Numbered from the stretch's first letter, positions 1 through 12,460 are shown. The stretch: 64,000 nucleotides of DNA from Isoetes taiwanensis (GCA_021234155.1 JAJEKV010000040.1:126001-190000), one strand, 5' to 3'. Translations and numbers: made by a program. Notes: generated by a model from the letters alone, not told the origin.

Positions 1-760
1 ATGATGTTGAACTAGAATTATATTGAATTTTATCATTTATGGAGACTAAGAGGCCTACCAAAAGCTTAGAAAGAAACTTATAGAAAGTAATTAGAAAGAA
101 AAATATTGTAGGAAGCAGATAATTATATAAACAAGATATGATGATGTTGAACTGCTAAAAGACTTGAATTACATTGAATTTTATCGTCCACAAAGACCAA
201 GGGCCTATGGGACCAAAACAAAGAAAGTAAGAACACAGCAGGTCTATTACTGTCTAAGATTAAAAAAAAAAAACCCCACCCTAAAGGGTTTTTAAAAGAA
301 AAACCCTAACAGTAATAAATTCGATGATAAACTATACATTCATATATGTCCGCATAGTGCAAAACATAATTGAGCTCACATGTGTAGCACCTTCTGGATA
401 TATGATGCTACTGCCATCATCGAAGGTGTATGCAATATCATATTATATGTAGTGGTTGGCTAGGTTTAACTAACCCTATATCGTGCCCGAATAGATGCAA
501 ATGCTGGGCCATTCTGAAGCATGTGACATTCATCTTCAATTACTCTCATTCGGCATCATTGAAGGCTCCTTATTTCTTGCTCTTCTGGGGCCATCTTCCC
601 GTTTCAATTTTGCTATGATGTTGCCTAGTATGCGACGGTTAATTCAGACTATGCCGAGGGTGGGTGTCATTGCCGATGTTCAAGACAGTTGGGTCAGCCT
701 CTCATTGAGGTGTATAGCCTTCGCCTGATGCCATTGTTGGTTTTGGCCACGTGGTATTGA
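1..760 (-). mobile_element. LINE 3' end fragment (same family as 26436-28320)
   Basis: Minus-strand relic of a non-LTR retrotransposon. The bases from about 165 to 330 match the 3' end of the LINE at 26,425-26,580 (shared phrases 'ttttatcgtccaca', a 'gacc' plus 'cctatgg' block and an 'agggtttt' block). Conceptual minus translation around 560-480 reads IEDECHMLQ, then FASIRARYR, matching IEDECHALQ and FAHIRARYAR in the other copy, so the C-terminal zinc-finger-like end of the LINE protein is present but broken by stops and indels. The extreme 3' end is present twice (about 1-80 and 141-230, each starting atgatgttgaact). No reverse transcriptase remains, so the copy is 5'-truncated and dead. 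Confidence 0.68.
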
Positions 761-868
761 AAGGTGTGCGATGTACTCTAAAAAGTTATGAGGATGTATT
801 ACTAATGTATACCCTAGTTCCTGATGATGTTGTTGATGAAAGTCCAGCACTGATGATAGGGACTAGTC

Positions 869-1010
869 GCATCGATCCGAGCCCTCGGATCGCCATTCTG
901 GGGAGGGAAGAGCCATTATATAAGGCTCTTTCCCCTTCGTGAACCTAAGTTATCCAAGGCCTTTCTCACGCCAGGTTTCCTTCCTTCTCGTAGCTTCCCG
1001 CTTCCGCACT
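869..1010 (+). repeat. Promoter-like direct repeat, copy 1
   Basis: A roughly 140-bp segment with a TATA motif (ccattatataaggctctt, about 913-930) shared with 7085-7230 at around three-quarters identity by eye, same orientation. Copies of a TATA-bearing segment about 6.2 kb apart in direct orientation are what LTRs of an old element look like. I could not find convincing TG...CA ends, a primer-binding site or gag-pol, so this is only a candidate LTR core. Confidence 0.5.
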
Positions 1011-1399
1011 TTTGCTTTCCTTTGCTTACCTTGCCCCCGATCCTTTCCCAAATTTCTACCCCACCTAGCTCATGCCATTGTCTCACTCGATTCCTCATTG
1101 ACGCTTCCCTCTCTATGCTGGCGGTGCCACGTGCATGGATGCATGGATTGTTCCTATGCTACCGCCACAACACAGAGGTAGGTATGAGCCATCCATCCAG
1201 TAGTACATCTTTTACTTATCTAATTCTCGATCTATGCATGCGAAATGTAGTTTGAGAAGTGCCTTCCTCCCACGCGCCTTTGATGTGTTTGTTTATTAGG
1301 CTCACATTGCTCATGTTGTTGAAAATCGCGAAATTAGAGCCAGTATTTATAGATCTTTGTTCGGAAGCCCCGATTCACATTTTCTTTGTTATTAAGATG

Positions 1400-1535
1400 T
1401 CGGGCTTTGTGCATTTCCATTTGTGCGGATTTGTGCATTTCATTTGTGCAGATGGCCTTGCAATTTCATTTGTGCGGTGATGGCGTTGTGCATTTCATTT
1501 GTGCGTGATGGCCTTGCAATTTTTAGTATTCATGC
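1400..1535 (+). repeat. Short tandem repeats (catttcatttgtgc type)
   Basis: Degenerate tandem units built on 'tgtgcatttcatttgtgcg' and 'gatggccttgcaattt', three to four copies. It lies downstream of the first promoter-like repeat, much as the 27-bp minisatellite at 7409 lies downstream of the second. If the two are LTRs, both have a variable tandem repeat in the same place. Confidence 0.6.
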
Positions 1536-1539
1536 CTTC

Positions 1540-3000
1540 CTTTATTTCCGCAAAATTGTTCTGGATAGAGCATATGCATTCAGAATGGTTGCCATCTTAT
1601 TATTTGCTTTTTGCTGCATCAAACATGGGCGATATTGTGCATTTTTATGGGCGATATTGCATATTTTTCACTTTTTTCTGATTGTTGGATTAGAGTTGTC
1701 AAATCATTAGCGGTAGCATCTACGTTAATGTCAGAAAGGGTGAAGCTGTCTTTGGATAAACTTCCGGTGTGTGGCTTTCCATATGTTCCATTGAGTACTC
1801 TAGAAATCCTGCATTACATATGAGCGTTATATTCCAGGCACTTCTTGAAATCGAAATGCATAGCTGCATGCATGATATAGACCACAGATTAATGGAAACC
1901 TTCATAATTCGATGCTATTCGACGTTCTGCATCACTTAAACTCATGGCATCCAGTTCAATCTCATTAACATTAACATCTTGCATTAATATTAGAGGGCAC
2001 ATCTTCATCACTGTGCTTGTGGATTTGCTGCCCAGGACAGGTATCTAGTTTGACTACATCTAGTTTATATACACAGGCAATAACTGTTTTGTGCATTATA
2101 TATTCCTGCTTTGTGCCTCTATCTTTGGATTTGGTATGTTCTTTGTGCAGGCATTGGGATCTTTTGAATTTGCACAACACATCGTGAAGCAAAGCTGTTA
2201 ACTTAGGACTAGACATACCTCGAATTTTCAGACTTTTGCTTGCTAGAAGGCCATGTCAAATGTGAGCAACATATCCCGCAGCACATGCATCGTCATTGTG
2301 AACTGAATCCTGAACCAGTGCCTAACCCGTTCCACTCTCATCCGGCGATAATTTTGCAGCTCCAGCAAATCTGGAGGTAGCCGATTCAATCCAAAATACT
2401 GGAGACCAATTCCGGCCTATTCAGTCCACGTATCCAATCCCAGCCTAATCGCCTCTGACATTCAAGAGATGGATCTGTGCTCCCAGACTACAATCGATTG
2501 CTTTCCGACCTTGTCCTTTGTCATGATTCAGTTCTCTGATCTGTGCCCTGCAGAAGGGGCATTTCTTCTTTCTTTTTTAACAGGATAATTTCTGTCCAAC
2601 CTTAGCACCTGGAGATCGCTGATAGGCAGATTTACCTACATCCTAGCACTGGCACATGCATGCAAGTTTCACCTTTGATTCGGCCTATCAGAAGCAGTAG
2701 CCGGCTTCAAATCCACTTCCTTTCTATTTATTATTCGATGCCTTTTCTCCTCCCTCAGAATAAGCTGCTTAGGCTAAACTCGGCCCAACCTTAGCCTAGA
2801 AAAGATTTTTTATCTTCTTACCTTCTTCTGGTTTTTTCTTTGCCCCCGGCTGATCCACACCGCCTTTTCTAGGGCTTTAACCACTTAACCAAAGACACGA
2901 TGCCATGTCCGCCTCCAAGCAACTAGCTTACATGCTTTAGGCTTGTTTTTACTTTGGGTGATCTCTAAGGATATCCGCTCCAACCCGATGGTGAGCTCAA
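1540..3000. other. No gene seen
   Basis: Unremarkable mixed-composition sequence. Open frames are short and show no recognisable motifs. It may be the 5' internal part of the candidate element discussed for 869-7580. Confidence 0.5.
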
Positions 3001-6000
3001 CCTTCATTTTTCATTTATGTTTGCATTTTTCTTATGAATTGAGGATATCCAGAGATTTTGTAGATTTTTAAACTATGATTTATTGTTCTCGAGACATCCA
3101 TTCAACGTGAGTATTAACTAGGATATCCGGTAGCTTTCATGTGGTGTTACATTTGGGCATTTTGTTCCCGTCGATATCGTTTTTCAAGTCTTAGTTTATT
3201 TGCACTTCGATTTGTCCTTGGCTTCTCCATTCAAGTTTACTTGCATAATTATTCGAGCATTATTCTAGTGGACCGCCATTATGACCGAGGTAATAACATG
3301 TTGTTGTTGGATAAAAAGCCTTTGGATTTTTGTAATTGTATTTGTGGATAGATTTTTCCATTTATATTGTCATTATTTCCCCGGACCAATACTTGGTTTT
3401 TTTCTCTCGTAACACCAAAGATACATGCTTTGTTGATGGATTTCTAATAACACGATGTTCTCGTGTTTTCATTTTCACTGCATATACCCTTTTTTTACCT
3501 TATTATCGACACCCCGCCATGTTTGGTCATTGTGTTTTTAATTTGCCAATTTCTTCACTTGCTTATATGGCTACCCTCATTGCATTCCATCTCGACATTT
3601 GCCATCTCAAACCCATCTCTTCAAGACTTGGCTATAACCTCACTTTTGACAACCTTGACTCGCCTTTTTTTTTTAATCACGACTTGCTTTCGGCCAGATA
3701 TTCCTCAACCTCTTTTTTGCTCGTTGGATGGCCTCATTCTCGACTTTCACTCCCTCTCTTTCTCCTTTCCTCCTCCCCTAACCTTACAACTCCTATATTT
3801 TTTGATTTTTCGTTATTCTCATATAGAGGCAAGATATTGCTCACATGCTTTTGTTACATATTTCTAGGTCTGTCATCATGGCTTTATCTATATTATCCTT
3901 TTGCCCAAGTCTAGCATGCTCATCTCGTGAAGTTGAGGATCCCTTGGATTGTTTTGGTCATTATTGCATCCCTAGTTAGCATCTTAGTTGTCATTGCGCA
4001 TTATGTTTATATATTTTTGTTCACAAGTTGTTTATGCAGTCATAGACCTTGGGATATATTTTATATGTCTTTTATATATATTCTCGATGTGTTCTATGCA
4101 TATTTGGATACTTCTCACACTATTGCATCATCATTTCCATATACCTTTGCCCTTTTGCTTTTGAGTTCAAATGTTCTTAGCTACTGATTCTTTATCATTT
4201 TGCTCTCATTTGAGCCTCACGGTACTTTTATATTTTCTTTTACTTTGTCTCTTTGCATCTTTTATTATTACTTTGATCTCCCTTCGATTCGCCCGACCTT
4301 TGGTCGTGTTCTTTGACATGATCTCAATCTTGCCCTTTTCCACTTTCATACTTGGCCTTTTGCTTGTTTTCATGTATCTCCATCCCTATCCTACTACGAA
4401 GTTTGATCTCAAGTTAGTTTTGACTTCGATTGTCGCCTTTTTGTAACTAACCTCAACCTTGATTTCTATGGGTTGTTCGCTTGTCTATTTCCCCATAGGC
4501 CTTTCCATCTTAATTTATCCACATGCTATAGATCCAGCTTATAACCATATCCATTTCCTTAATTGATATTTCATTCGGGCTATTGGTCACTTTAAATTTA
4601 TCCAGCTTTTTGAGCTCCCTTTTTTGCTATAGGCATCGCGTAGCCTTCACGCTTTGTTCCCGATGCATTTGGTAGATCGTTACTATACATGGTGTTTTCA
4701 TTATGTCATTTGGGGTGATTGTCCTTAATGTTCTTTGTAGTTATGGATTTTGTCGCTATTGACATGGGTTGTGAGTTGTAACTTTGAGCTATTGTTTTTG
4801 TTGGAATATGATACTTTCTCGGCTTTCTCCTATATGCAACCGATCTTGACCTTGACTAACCTTTTGTCTTCTCCTTAACCTTGGCTTACACGCGTCACAT
4901 AATTATGACTAATTCCTTTTTTTGTCTTACGTTGATTTGTCCGACAAAGATTTTTATGATGCTATATCGATATAATATGTCTATGGTCGACATTATGGAT
5001 TGATTATCTTCACTTTTTTTATTTTTGGACACATATGGTGTGCCCTTATGGACATTGTGCGGTTGCATATCACCTGGGGAGCATGCCTTCTTTTTCTTTT
5101 GATGCTTCATTGAGTATTTTCTTAGTTCGTTTTTTGCCTCGTTCTTTGTTTCCTATTTTCCGGTCTAATATTGCTTCTCTTCGGTGATCTATACTTGGCA
5201 TTTTCGCATATTGCATTGCCTGCTTCTTATACATATTTTCTATGGGTTTATGGCCATTGGCCCTATGTCAAGTGTGTTTCTACACCCATTTTCCATATAT
5301 ATATGTATTGGAATGTCACTTTTTGCATTTAGATGTGGAGGTAGATTTATCCAGTATTGGTTTACACTTTCGTGCGCGAGTTCTTGTTCTGTTTTGCTAT
5401 CCTTTTGTTGGACATTTGCTTCACACTAGGTCTTAAAGCATTTTCTTTGTTGTCCTGGTACTCCTGACCTCTTGATATGTTATGTTATGGATTGTCATCT
5501 CTACATATGCCCATTATTTGTCCAAGTATAAGATTTTTAATGTTTTCACGAAGTTGTCTTATTTGGTATCTATAGATGTGGTATGCTATAATTTCCACAT
5601 GACAATATGTAGTTGTCATGCTCTCATTACCCATTTCCTCGGTTGGTTATTGGACTCATCTCATTACTCCCTACCCGACCCTTGGCACTCTCAACCTCTA
5701 CCTCCTCGATATCCTTCGCCGTAACTTTTACCTTTGACTTGGTTTTCACATTTGGCCCTCCTCCCTTCAAACATCACCATCTTAACATTCTCTCGACTTG
5801 GGTCTTTTTTACCGATATCCGCTGATGTCTTTTCATTAGGAGCAAAGATACGCGACCTCGCGGGATGTGCTCGGTGCTCGTGATTGCTTGATTTCCTTCT
5901 CGTCCCCTTGTCGGTGCCCGCCTCTTGCCATTAGGACCGCTCGACTTCGACATTGGTATACTTTGTTTTTATTCTCTCGGTTTTAGGGCATATTTTAAAA

Positions 6001-6850
6001 TGGTCTTTATGCATTTGACATCTTGAAAATGGAATTAGAGGTACATTGAATTGTTTTTCTTTGAGCAAATTGCATTTAGGACATTGTTGGTCTCTCATCG
6101 CGCGCTTTATTCACACCGGTATCTAGTTTCCTATTGGGTTTTTATATTTTGGCGATGTTCCTTCATGTAATCTATTTTGCTAGACGCCAAATTTCTATTT
6201 ATCACGCGGTTTTTCTTCCACCATTTGGGTGACTCTTTTTTCTCCACTCTCCGTGATGCTATCTTCTCTTTTTCATGTATTGTTGATTTTCCTCATTACT
6301 AATCGCTCACATCGCTTTGAGTGCTGGTTTGTTGTGAAAAGCTTGCCGCTTCCCCGTCATGCACGCGTTATTCGCCTTATCCTTAGGCATTCTTTAAATT
6401 TTACATTTTAAAAGCGTTCTTCTTTTCTAACATGTTCCTTCCGATAGTCCTTGTGTTTTTGGTTCCTTTTATCATGTCCATCGATTGTTTTTGCTTTAGT
6501 ATTTCAGACCCTCCATATGGCCCTAGCTTTATTTATAATCCGCCACTTTACCTAGTCATTGTATTTTCATTTATCCCTCCTCGCTATCCGGCTTACCTCC
6601 TTGCACCCCATCTTGACCTTAGCGGTTTGACCCTGATCTTCTCCTTTTCATTGGCTATAACCTCTCTTTTTGATTACTTCACCCTCTTTAACATTAACCT
6701 TTAATCTTAATTTCTCATTAATTTTAATTTGCTTTCGATTTATGTTGATTTACATTAACCTTCACCTTAATTTTCCTCTTTAACCTTGCTCTTGTTTGTG
6801 CTAACATGTTACAACCTCTTTCATATTCATTCCTTCTTTTTCGCGTTATA
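3000..6850. other. Long strand-asymmetric T/C-rich non-coding block
   Basis: The plus strand is dominated by T and C for almost 4 kb, with phrases such as 'accttgacc' and 'cttaacc' recurring. Several frames stay open for 80-190 codons, but the translations are just runs of Phe, Leu, Ser and Ile as expected from T-rich codons, with overlapping frames open together and no domain. I read it as non-coding, possibly the internal region of a large non-autonomous LTR element bracketed by the repeats at 869 and 7085. Confidence 0.55.
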
Positions 6851-7084
6851 ATAGCGTAGACCATATGTGTGGCACTAGCTTTAGTAATCGGATATGTCGG
6901 CGGGGTTCCACATGATGCATTTCGTGGTTTCTGGCCGATTAGCTTATCCTCTTCTTTCTCACTCGCTTCACGTTAGCGCGGACCCGATTCAACACTTGAG
7001 GTTTTCACGGCGGGCCGGGCTTATAGTTAGAAAGTTCTCGGGTAGTTCACGGTTTTTGTGTCTATTATGAAGTCCCTTCCCAGA

Positions 7085-7230
7085 TCGTGATCGATCCGAG
7101 CCCTCTGGACGCTTATTCTGGGGAGGGACGAGCCATTATATAAGGCTCTTTTCCCCTTCAGACCGGTTATCTGCCGCCTTCTCACCGGCCAGCCTTCCTT
7201 CCTTCTCAGAAGCTTCCCTCCCTTCCCTAC
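7085..7230 (+). repeat. Promoter-like direct repeat, copy 2
   Basis: Second copy of the TATA-containing segment at 869-1010. Shared landmarks in order: 'gatccgagccct', 'attctggggaggga', 'gagccattatataaggctctt', then 'ccttccttctc' and 'agcttccc'. Candidate 3' LTR core of an old element. Confidence 0.5.
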
Positions 7231-7408
7231 CGCCGGTGGGGACGCGTCTTATTTCATTTGTGTTTTTGGGCCTTGCACTTTTGTTGTTGTTCACTTTGCA
7301 TTTACTATAATAATGTTTTGCATCACTATCATGTCATTTTTCATATGTTATTTTCCACCCGGATTGGGTGATGCTTTCTCCACCTTCGTGTGATGCTATC
7401 TCCACCGT

Positions 7409-7550
7409 GGGTGATGCTATTTATTTCCACCTTGAGGGTGATGCTATTTATTTCCACCTTGAGGGTGACGCTATTTATTTCCACCTTGAGGGTGATGCTA
7501 TTTATTTCCACCTTGAGGGTGATGCTATTTATTTCCACCTTGAGGGTGAC
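7409..7550 (+). repeat. 27-bp minisatellite, 5.3 units
   Basis: Unit gggtgatgctatttatttccaccttga repeated five times with single-base changes; degenerate units flank it (7360-7408 and 7557-7590). Because 27 is a multiple of three, both strands stay open and give nine-residue repeats, which is a by-product and not evidence for a protein. Confidence 0.95.
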
Positions 7551-7768
7551 ACATAATTGTTTTCCACCCACTGGGTGATGCTTCTCCACTTTTTTCAGGT
7601 TAATGCTTTTGCTGACCATATATTTAAAAGATTAGGAGCGGTCCCTAGAGTTGAAATTGACCTGATGCAACTTTAGCAACATAGGAAGAAAGAGTTATTC
7701 ATTATCCAAAATATCGGGGACTTAGCTATGTCATTATTTAACCTCCCCCTGTTGGATTCTTCACTCTC

Positions 7769-8345
7769 TTAACTGTCGCTGGATTCATCCGAGAATATAT
7801 TTTCTACATCATTTTCATCATCAACGAATTGAGTACGTTGACTGTCTGTGTCAACATGGGGCGCAATAATTACTGCAAATCGCTCATCCTCACTATCTTC
7901 GGAGTGGTCCTCATTCACTCTGGTGTCTACATCCATGAATCAAAACTATAGCTTATCCACAACAGCTGGACTGCAGTTGCGATCCAAGAGTCGCCAATTG
8001 AAAAAGTTATATACAAGTTTGCCAGCTTTCTTATGCAGTAGGCGATTTTGGATGACACTATGTATGTACTTATAGGCGCTCCAATTCCTCTCGCAAGCAC
8101 TATTAGAGGATATCAAGGATAGGATTGTCATTGCAAGGACCTATATCATATCTATAACTTGCCCCTGGGCCTGTCATCATGCATATGATTCCATATTGGG
8201 CTCTTTTTTGTGACTCTCCAATGCATCATGCAGTTCTTCATCTGCCCATCTTCCACTTAGGTTCTGATACTCAATTAACTCGGCAATGAAGAGTTTATAG
8301 TCTGACCCATTGAAATAGTAGAGCTTTGTTTTCACGTATGCAAAA
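7769..8345 (-). pseudogene. hAT-family transposase, C-terminal fragment, decayed
   Basis: Read on the minus strand, this is the C-terminal third of a plant hAT transposase. It starts near 8345 with an acidic/aromatic stretch (LYYFNGSDYKLF, GRWADEELHDALESH), is interrupted by stop codons near 8165-8185, then gives the hAT dimerisation signature SSNSACERNWSAYKYIHS and NRLLHKKAGKLVYNFFN (about 8110-8000). One further stop follows, then a long acidic tail ending DENDVENIFSDESSDS and a natural stop at 7769-7771. The order and the acidic tail are as expected for this family. At least three in-frame stops make it non-functional, and neither the N-terminal BED finger nor the catalytic core is visible. 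No terminal inverted repeats were found. Confidence 0.85.
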
Positions 8346-8349
8346 GTTT

Positions 8350-9620
8350 TTCAATGCCATTTTTCGTCGTATTTTTGATATATTATACTTCAAAATTACG
8401 GCGTATCATACGATTCATACATATTAAATATAAAACATATGCAGTATTGACCCTATCCCTGGTGGTTGCTACTACACCCTGACAATATAGATCTCGACTT
8501 TCATGTTAAAATAGTACATTATATGGGAGATTTGATTATAAATAGGCATGGACTATTTTTGCTGCTTGCTATATTTTGAAGCAAGATAACATTCTTCATC
8601 AATTCATGATTGACAAAACATGTGATAGAAGTTCCAAATATAGTTTGTATCGTCTTACTGCAAAACACACGAAGAAATCTTCTTATTTCTTACTATCATA
8701 AGTTTCGTACACGTGTTTGTTGTTTGCTGCTTAGAAGTGTCGTAGTTTAGATTTGATAATAGTAACTTTAGCTTATCTTTGCCATGTGGACAAGCAATGG
8801 GAAACAGGCATAGCAATCTATCGTTAGTTTTCATAATTATAGCTTTTCATATTTGTTCTTCGTTCCTTTTTTATTTCTTCCACAACTTGAAAAATTTGAA
8901 AATATAAGTTTTGAATTCACCATTCAAGGCATAGATTTTAGATGGAACGTATATTTGAATAGATAACTTGGAAAGGACACTAAAAAACTTAGTGAATGAA
9001 CATAGTTATTTTTAATGAGAATTAGCATGAGCATTGGTTAGCTCATGAGCATTAGTTATTTTTAATGAATAGAGTAGCTTATGGGGTTATATCCTGTAAT
9101 TGAGATTGAGATCGATTAACATGAGGGAGTTCTTGATTTTAAAATGAATGTGGTCCACTAATGGTCTCATTTATACAACCTTTCGTGATTTCTTCAGAAG
9201 GAACTCTTACTATGCTCTTTTTATATGTTTGTTTGTGGGTGATTGCATATCGTGGTAACTTCCATAATATGATTTTTTGGAGGACGACCTTGAATCATTT
9301 TTCTCCTACATAGACAAAAGTTATCAATTACAAGGCTAATGGAGGGGGAGGGGGGAGGTATACATGTGATGAATGGCTCTAACAAAAAGACGATGCATAT
9401 AGAAAGACTTACACTGGGTATGGTGGTCACCATTTGGTGAAAAACTATCGGTTTGGAGTATATGGATCTTGTAAGAATATTGCAGTAGCCTAAAAAAGAA
9501 GTTTCCAAAAAACCTGTGCAAATGACTGTAAGAAGCCGCCTAGAAGTGCGATCGGGTATGGAACCGTCGAAGACCCCGATCCGCCTATAGAAGGATCTAT
9601 ACAAGCCCTAAAGAAATGAT
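8350..9620. other. AT-rich stretch without recognisable gene
   Basis: Low-complexity AT-rich sequence. A small internal duplication of 'tagttatttttaatga' with 'catgagcat' occurs at about 9003-9075. A minus-strand frame at 9221-9604 is open for 127 codons but shows no family signature. Confidence 0.5.
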
Positions 9621-9639
9621 ATGTCGGCGGCAACAACAA

Positions 9640-10045
9640 ATTTGGGATTTCAAATTTTGAATTTCAAATTTAGGCGGGCGAGGGTTTCAAATTTGGCGGG
9701 CATTTTAAATTACGCCCGCCTTCCACGAAGCTTCGCCGTACCCACCCGCCATTGCCACCTACATCCGCTTTGCTTCCCGCCGCTGACTTGTTGGCGCTTA
9801 GCTTTACGCCAGCGGTTTTTTCGGCTAGATGGCCTATTGGACCTAGTGCCAACGCCTGCTGCTAGATGGCCTAGCGCCGCCTACATCCCACCTGCTTCCC
9901 GCCACCTGCGACCGCCAGCGCCAGCTTCGACTGCCAGTGGCGCGTGCTGCGAGATGGCCCATTGGACCTAGCGCCAGTGCCAGCGCCTGCTGCTAGATGG
10001 CCTAGTGCCAGTGCCAGTGCCAGCGCCAGCGCCACCACTTAGCGC
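9640..10045. repeat. GC-rich degenerate tandem repeats
   Basis: A GC-rich island in AT-rich surroundings. 'tgctgctagatggcctag' recurs at about 9856 and 9990, 'gatggcc(t/c)attggacctag' at about 9828 and 9953, and 'gccagtgcc/gccagcgcc' is tandem at 10,005-10,035. Preceded by A/T-rich 'aaatttgggatttcaaatttt' and 'ggcgggcg' blocks. No coding signature. Confidence 0.6.
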
Positions 10046-10169
10046 ATTTGTTTTCATCATTCTAGACATTAAAGATATCAGGAATCATGAAAGCAAGTCT
10101 CCAAGGCAAAGCTAGGTCTTCTTTTACTTGATTTTTTAGTTTTCCTAGTCAAATAGCATCAGTTTCTTG

Positions 10170-10545
10170 AATATATGTTTGCTTGATGCATATTGAGAAT
10201 GCAAATGGCATGCATCCTTAGCATGGTCTACTTTACTAAATGCATGTTGAGGAATGCATGGTGCCATTTGCATCCACCACCATGCTGGCGTCCTTAGCAT
10301 GCTTAAGAATGACACCTTGAGGGTGCAAATGGCGCCATGCCATTTGCACCCCGAACACCCTTTTTTTTTTTTGGAATTTTTTTTGGGTGCTGGGGGTGCA
10401 AATGGCACCATGTTGCATCCTCAAGGTGCCATTTCCAAGCATGCTGAGGATGCAAATGGCGCCATTTGCATTCGCTAGCATGAAAAAAAATATATTGAGG
10501 ATGCATTCACCAGCATGCATTTGGTCTGCTATAGCAAATGCACGT
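10170..10545. repeat. Long foldback (imperfect hairpin), about 370 bp
   Basis: The left arm (about 10,185-10,365) and right arm (about 10,385-10,545) are reverse complements with indels. Pairs seen include gcaccccgaacacc with ggtgctgggggtgc, caccttgagggtgcaa with ttgcatcctcaaggtg, and tagcatgcttaag with caagcatgctgag. The loop is a T tract near 10,362-10,384. Arms are rich in 'caaatggcgccatttg', itself a palindrome. It could be a foldback transposon/MITE or an inverted duplication able to make double-stranded RNA. Confidence 0.8.
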
Positions 10546-10753
10546 TCAGGTATGCCAGGAGATTTGCTGTGGAGTCACCTTCGTCCAGCTTGGTATCACT
10601 GAAGATTTTAGTCACGATGAGATTCAAAATGCGGCTTACAACTTTGACGAAGAGGTATTTAGTGGGCCAGGATTTGACCTTCTTATGAATCTTAGCAAAG
10701 AAAAGCATGATCCTACTAATGGCAGTGATTCAATTCAGCAACAAATTTCGTAA
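10535..10753 (+). CDS. Unrecognised short open frame
   Basis: About 70 codons open from within the right arm of the foldback to a stop at 10,751-10,753. The C-terminal part (GITEDFSHDEIQNAAYNFDE, then a Ser/Gln-rich end) has a balanced composition unlike neighbouring random frames and could be the end of a decayed gene exon. No family is recognised and no splice sites were established. Treat as doubtful. Confidence 0.15.
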   Translation, partial: QMHVQVCQEICCGVTFVQLGITEDFSHDEIQNAAYNFDEEVFSGPGFDLLMNLSKEKHDPTNGSDSIQQQIS

Positions 10754-10853
10754 TTTAAACAAATTTTCTTGATGTGTAAATTTGTCAATTTCAGAAGTTA
10801 ATGATGCCCTTCTTCGTGTAAAATAGGTAAAGCTTGCTAACTTAAGTTGCGAT

Positions 10854-10857
<4 letters not shown>

Positions 10858-10889
<32 letters not shown>
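10858..10889. repeat. Poly(T) tract
   Basis: About 30 consecutive T. It could be the poly(A) tail of a minus-strand retroposed sequence lying to its right, but no target duplication was found. Confidence 0.9.
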
Positions 10890-10890
<1 letters not shown>

Positions 10891-11824
10891 TTGTCCCCCT
10901 CCCCAATATTTATGGCGCCAAATTTGGACAAAGTATGTGTGAAAATAGCGCCACATTATCGTCTAAAACACCTTAAAAAATGTCTTAAAAACAATTTTCA
11001 TCCCTAGTTCGAATCACGAAATTTCTCATTTTAATGAAATTGTGCTTATTATTGATGCTTTAAAAAATAAACTAAGTCTGCAACTTTTGTCCAAATGGGA
11101 GATGGAGAATTACAGAATGTTGAAGAAACTAGGATATCAGCGCTGTTTGGCTTGCAAGGAGAAATAATAAATTTGAGTATTTTAATGTGTACCAAATCTA
11201 GTTAATAACTTGATTTTTGTAAGCTACTTGGCTGATCTAGGGTTTAAATTTTGTTCCTGACAGATGCTAATATAAACAACTTGGGGATCCATATAGCCCT
11301 TCTCCTTCCCAAAGTCAAAATGAAGCAAGACATTGCTGCAAGCCCATGTGCAAATGCCTTTCCTAATGAAGTTTTCTAAAGCCGCTACAAAATGACATAG
11401 CCAAGTCACCAAACCTTTAAGCAATGAATAACTCTTTATTCCTGCGTTGCTCAAGCTTCACCAGGCCAGTTTCAAATCGAAGGACTGATCCTAATCTTCA
11501 AGATGCATGCACGACAGAGGCATCGTCCCCGTAGCTTGTGAAAAAACTTGCTAAAGAACCCCCATTCTAAAGAGGAAATATCAAGCCTTGTCTCCAAGCC
11601 AATAGTACAACTAATGCAACGTATTATACACCCATGTCTAACCTGCATTGTAGACTCCATGTTTTTCATCATAACCTTCACTAGTGTATCAGGGTTCATA
11701 TACCACCTAGTTGCATATCATCGTTCTGAGATTGACAAATATTGCAATGTCATTTACTCAAGTTGACAAATTTGGCCAATGGATCATAATCAAGTGGTTT
11801 GATAAAGGGCAAGAGTTGGGTTGG

Positions 11825-12460
11825 TTAATGTCTATGCGCATAACTAACCACGTGTATTAGCACTGATCCAGCCATTACAACAAGTAAAAGATGTATCACT
11901 ATTAATTTCTTTAAGCCCACAATCCTGAAGGAGCGACATGCATTGATCATGTTAAAGCCTTGCACCACGCTGACCCCCTTGCTGCTCTTGTTAGCCTCAA
12001 GCTCCACCATGTTGAAATCGCCTACTAGAAACCAAGCTACATCATGGCCAAGCCTACAAAAGTTGCTCCTCTATGTACCCATAAAGCCCCTTTTTTACTT
12101 GGACTATTGTGCACATAAATGTTAACCAACTCCCATGCGTGACCTTGGTCCTTCCACTTAATAATAATCCAACATCCAAAGGCATCTGTTAAAGTGATAT
12201 TGATGTAGGATTTTCAGGCTATAAGCATGCCAGCCTTAGAAGAACCAGTAGCAGAGACAATCCAACAAGCCAATCAACTTTTGTACATCACTTCTAGAAC
12301 ATATATGTTCTTGAAGGCATTAAGAATTAGTTGATAGTTTCTCAAAATACAAAAGTAGGCGGCTTCTCTTGTTGGAGGAAGAGGCTATGGTCAGCATTTC
12401 ATGAGACTAAGTTCATGTTTCAAGAGTTGATGCTCAATATTCCCATCATCTCAACCTCTG
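11825..12460 (-). pseudogene. L1-type LINE endonuclease fragment, decayed
   Basis: Minus-strand remnant of the apurinic-endonuclease-like domain of a plant L1 retrotransposon. From about 12,180 the conceptual translation gives WIIIKWKDQ then WELVNIYVHNSPSKKGALW, and after a frameshift WFLVGDFNMVELEANKSSKG (about 12,030-11,970). The 'NIYxPNxxxxR..LW' stretch followed by 'GDFNMV' is the diagnostic core of this nuclease. Multiple stops and at least one frameshift show it is dead. Neither reverse transcriptase nor a poly(A) tail could be assigned to this copy; the frames at 11,224-11,699 on the same strand show no LINE motif. Confidence 0.7.

Noticed and set aside
3139-6704. Long plus-strand open frames (up to 192 codons) with membrane-protein-like translations
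   Set aside because: Composition effect of a T/C-rich strand: overlapping frames are open together, all Phe/Leu/Ser/Ile, no conserved motif and no gene context.
9221-9604. 127-codon minus-strand open frame
   Set aside because: No recognisable domain, an overlapping second frame, and no promoter or splice context.
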